Of a DNA stretch of 6,600 nt, positions 5,182 to 6,600 are shown in pieces. The notes under the pieces are model-generated. The model worked only from the letters and a program-made list of their open reading frames with translations, did no database searches and had not been told where the DNA came from. The position numbers and the translations under genes are program-made. Position 1 is the stretch's first letter. Every line of letters starts with the position of its first letter. Source of the stretch: Chloroflexota bacterium (GTDB taxonomy: Bacteria; Chloroflexota; Dehalococcoidia; UBA2247; RBG-13-53-26). Location of the stretch: contig QMOF01000130.1 of NCBI GenBank assembly GCA_003650185.1, forward strand, positions 1 to 6,600, written 5' to 3'.

Positions 5182-5724
5182 CTAAGCAGAGGTGACCTGG
5201 GCCATCTCCGCCGAATAGCTGGGCGATAGCCCCCAGTCTGACGGCGGCCAGTAGCTGATCCAGACCCTGCCCACTATGTAGTCTTCCGGCACTGTGCCAA
5301 AAGTGTGCGAACCGATGCTGTTGCTACGGTTGTCGCCCAGAACAAAGTATTCCCCCTCAGGGACCGTCGTCGAGTAACTCTGCAAGTTTGGTATGCTGGC
5401 CCACTGTGGCACCTCTTGCAGTTCGGCTCCGTTTATGTAGACGCGACCTTGCCGGATATCCACCCTCTCACCGGGAAGGCCAATCACCCGTTTTATGTAC
5501 AGCTCATCATAGTACTGGGGGTTGTGGAACACCACCACATCACCCCTCGAAGGTGAGTGAAACCGGTAGGTCAGCTTGTCCACTATCAGGTACTGGCCGT
5601 CGTCGAAGCTGGGTTCCATGCTCCCCCCGTCCACTCTGAAGCTCTGCACGGACATCTGTACCCCCACAAACACGACCACCATCACCAGTACCATCCAGAA
5701 TATCCCACGTGCTCTGCTGCTCAT
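5182..5724 (-). CDS. lepB: Signal peptidase I
   Basis: This type I leader peptidase removes signal peptides from exported proteins on the outer face of the membrane with a Ser-Lys dyad. The 180-residue protein has a single N-terminal membrane anchor (about 8-26, rich in Val/Met/Phe) after a short basic stretch. Motifs are box B GGSMEPSF with nucleophile Ser35, box C (YLIVDKL, 45-51; RGDVVVF, 60-66), box D YIKRVIGLPGE with general-base Lys78, and box E GDNRSNSIGSHTFG (130-143). Box E normally reads GDNRxxSxDSR; here the Asp is Gly138 and the Arg is His140. His is a fairly common variant, while loss of the Asp is unusual. The small size is that of Gram-positive or Chloroflexota-type enzymes, not the large proteobacterial form. 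The ribosome site is weak. It is the first gene of a likely lepB-pyrE operon, and its TAG stop is in the same reading frame as pyrE. Confidence 0.95.
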   Translation of the reverse strand: MSSRARGIFWMVLVMVVVFVGVQMSVQSFRVDGGSMEPSFDDGQYLIVDKLTYRFHSPSRGDVVVFHNPQYYDELYIKRVIGLPGERVDIRQGRVYINGAELQEVPQWASIPNLQSYSTTVPEGEYFVLGDNRSNSIGSHTFGTVPEDYIVGRVWISYWPPSDWGLSPSYSAEMAQVTSA

Positions 5725-5749
5725 CTTTTACTCGTACCTGCTGTGCACG

Positions 5750-5765
5750 ATTATAGTCCATTATA
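5750..5765 (-). promoter_or_regulatory. Tandem TATAAT -10 elements of lepB
   Basis: On the minus strand two exact TATAAT hexamers lie 4 bp apart (5765-5760 and 5755-5750, separated by GGAC). Starts would fall near 5753 or 5743, giving leaders of about 19-29 nt to the lepB ATG at 5724. No convincing -35 hexamer is seen at 16-18 bp from either; the best is AGAACA (5777-5772) for the proximal copy. One of the two is probably the functional -10 box. Confidence 0.55.
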
Positions 5766-5770
5766 CCCTG

Positions 5771-5799
5771 TTGTTCTAGCTCGGCTTCTGAGATAAGAT
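5771..5799 (+). promoter_or_regulatory. Possible promoter of the sigma factor gene
   Basis: TTGTTC (5771-5776) and TAAGAT (5794-5799) are spaced by 17 bp and would start transcription near 5806, about 50 nt before the conserved coding region. Both boxes are degenerate. The element lies back to back with the lepB -10 boxes, so the two divergent promoters would share this roughly 50-bp stretch and could interfere or be co-regulated. I see no clear ECF-type promoter that would suggest self-activation. Confidence 0.35.
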
Positions 5800-5857
5800 A
5801 ACGCCAGACCAGGGCGACTGCCCGCCACCCAACGATCCCGGCCTTGAATGACAGAAA

Positions 5858-6415
5858 CTGGACGACTCGGAGCTTATCCAGCGCAGTAAGGAGGGCGACC
5901 TCGACAGCTTTAACCGGCTGGTGGAGACCTATCAGGCCCAGGTCTACAACCTCGCTCTCCGCATGTTGAGCGATCGCCAAGCGGCAGAAGACGCCTCTCA
6001 GGATACCTTTCTGTCTGCGTGGTCGGGTATCCGCAAGTTCAGGGAGGGCAGTTTCAAGGCGTGGTTGCTCAGCATCACTGCCAACACCTGCCGTGACCAG
6101 CTTCGCAAGCGAAAGCGCAATCCTACCAGTTCTCTGGAGGAGTTGTCCTGCGAGGTCGAGGAGAGGCGGTCATCCGCTGAGTCGCCTGAGGACTATACGC
6201 TGCGCCGCGAACTGGCCGACCAGATTCAGAGGGCTTTGGCTGCTCTGCCGCCGGACCAGCGCCTAGCAGTGATCCTGAGAGATGTACAGGGACTAAGCTA
6301 CGATGAAGTGGCACAGGCCATGCGCTGCTCCCTGGGAACTGTACGGTCAAGGTTGAGCCGCGGCAGGAGCCGACTGCGCGACCACCTGACACAGTCGGGA
6401 ACCTTTTCACTGTAG
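5858..6415 (+). CDS. ECF-type sigma-70 family RNA polymerase sigma factor
   Basis: This is a two-domain sigma factor that would direct RNA polymerase to a dedicated promoter set. Numbered from CTG 5858 it has 185 residues, normal for the ECF group. Region 2 (about 10-87) includes the core-binding and -10 recognition stretch AAEDASQDTFLSAW (42-55) and FKAWLLSITANTCRDQLRKRKR in two parts (66-87). Region 4 (about 120-177) includes ALPPDQRLAVILRDVQGLSYDEVA and a helix-turn-helix RCSLGTVRSRLSRGRSRLR (156-174) for the -35 element. Region 3 is absent. The first canonical start is GTG 5921, but the 21 codons before it encode a typical ECF beginning (DDSELIQRSKEGDLDSFNRL), so the GTG start would truncate region 2. 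The in-frame stop TGA 5849-5851 leaves CTG 5858 as the only near-cognate codon ahead of these residues. It precedes a zinc-finger anti-sigma gene by 29 nt. The start is uncertain; the family is clear. Confidence 0.9.
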   Translation: MDDSELIQRSKEGDLDSFNRLVETYQAQVYNLALRMLSDRQAAEDASQDTFLSAWSGIRKFREGSFKAWLLSITANTCRDQLRKRKRNPTSSLEELSCEVEERRSSAESPEDYTLRRELADQIQRALAALPPDQRLAVILRDVQGLSYDEVAQAMRCSLGTVRSRLSRGRSRLRDHLTQSGTFSL

Positions 6416-6444
6416 GTTTCGTCTTAGCTAAAGAAGGTGGAAAG

Positions 6445-6600
6445 ATGTGGAGACCTTTGGCGTGGATAACCGGCAGGACAAGATGTGGCCGAGCGCGGAG
6501 CAGGCTCTCTGCTTATATGGATGGCAGGCTGTCACGCGGCCAGCAGGAACAGATGGAACGGCACCTGGGGGCGTGCCCGGCATGTCGGGCAGAACTCGAC
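6445..6600 (+). CDS. Zinc-finger anti-sigma factor, N-terminal part, cut by window end
   Basis: The first 52 codons of a gene that continues past the window. The segment LSAYMDGRLSRGQQEQMERH followed by LGACPACRAEL is the anti-sigma zinc-finger (zf-HC2/ZAS-like) domain, with His40, Cys44 and Cys47 in the HxxxCxxC arrangement. Such proteins bind and silence the cognate ECF sigma factor encoded just upstream, often releasing it on a redox or envelope signal; many have a membrane segment later, which cannot be seen here. The ATG at 6445 is preceded by AAGGTGG (6434-6440) at a good distance, and the frame is closed upstream by TAA 6430-6432, so the start is well supported. The 19 residues before the domain are Arg-rich. 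Confidence 0.85.
   Translation, partial: MWRPLAWITGRTRCGRARSRLSAYMDGRLSRGQQEQMERHLGACPACRAELD

Noticed and set aside
5557..5796. Plus-strand frames across the lepB start and promoter
   Set aside because: They are antisense to a certain signal peptidase gene and have no recognisable product.
1..6600. Mobile element, CRISPR array or prophage
   Set aside because: No spaced direct repeats, transposase, integrase or phage-like proteins are visible; although a tRNA is present, no duplicated tRNA 3' end was noticed downstream.

Overview
The window looks like core chromosome of a moderately GC-rich bacterium. Gene content, protein sequence style (Rho with GYGFIR and PPKAGKT motifs, a Thermus-family PyrE with a C-terminal CPLC tail, an archaea-like stand-alone pyruvate-kinase C-terminal domain) and the pyrG-transaldolase-rho order suggest Chloroflexota, perhaps Dehalococcoidia. 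That placement is an inference from family resemblance, not a search result. I see no mobile element, CRISPR array or virus-like gene.

Layout: 46-119 is a tRNA-Glu(UUC) with a plausible promoter just upstream. A perfect 24-bp palindrome (153-176) lies between it and a gene for a pyruvate-kinase C-terminal-like protein (213-764). A 234-nt gap (765-998) holds a TTGACA-type promoter and a short leader for the operon pyrG (CTP synthase, 999-2660), transaldolase (2657-3325) and rho (3322-4584). Both junctions are 4-nt ATGA overlaps, so translation of the three genes is probably coupled. rho converges, with only 3 nt between stop codons, on a minus-strand pair: lepB (signal peptidase I, 5724-5182) followed by pyrE (orotate phosphoribosyltransferase, about 5151-4588). 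lepB is divergent from an ECF-type sigma factor gene (about 5858-6415), which is followed by a zinc-finger anti-sigma gene that runs off the window end (6445-6600).

Functionally, pyrE and pyrG sit on opposite strands but both serve pyrimidine synthesis: OPRT makes OMP, and CTP synthase makes CTP from UTP. Transaldolase can feed pentose phosphate and so PRPP supply. The sigma/anti-sigma pair is a standard stimulus-response module, and its position beside lepB could hint at an envelope link, but this is unproven.

No wholly new system is evident. The observations most worth a second look are small. pyrE and the sigma gene both show conserved N-terminal coding sequence with no ATG, GTG or TTG start in frame. 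Rho, CTP synthase and signal peptidase each carry a substitution at a normally conserved functional position. There is also the perfect palindrome downstream of the tRNA and a tandem TATAAT upstream of lepB.
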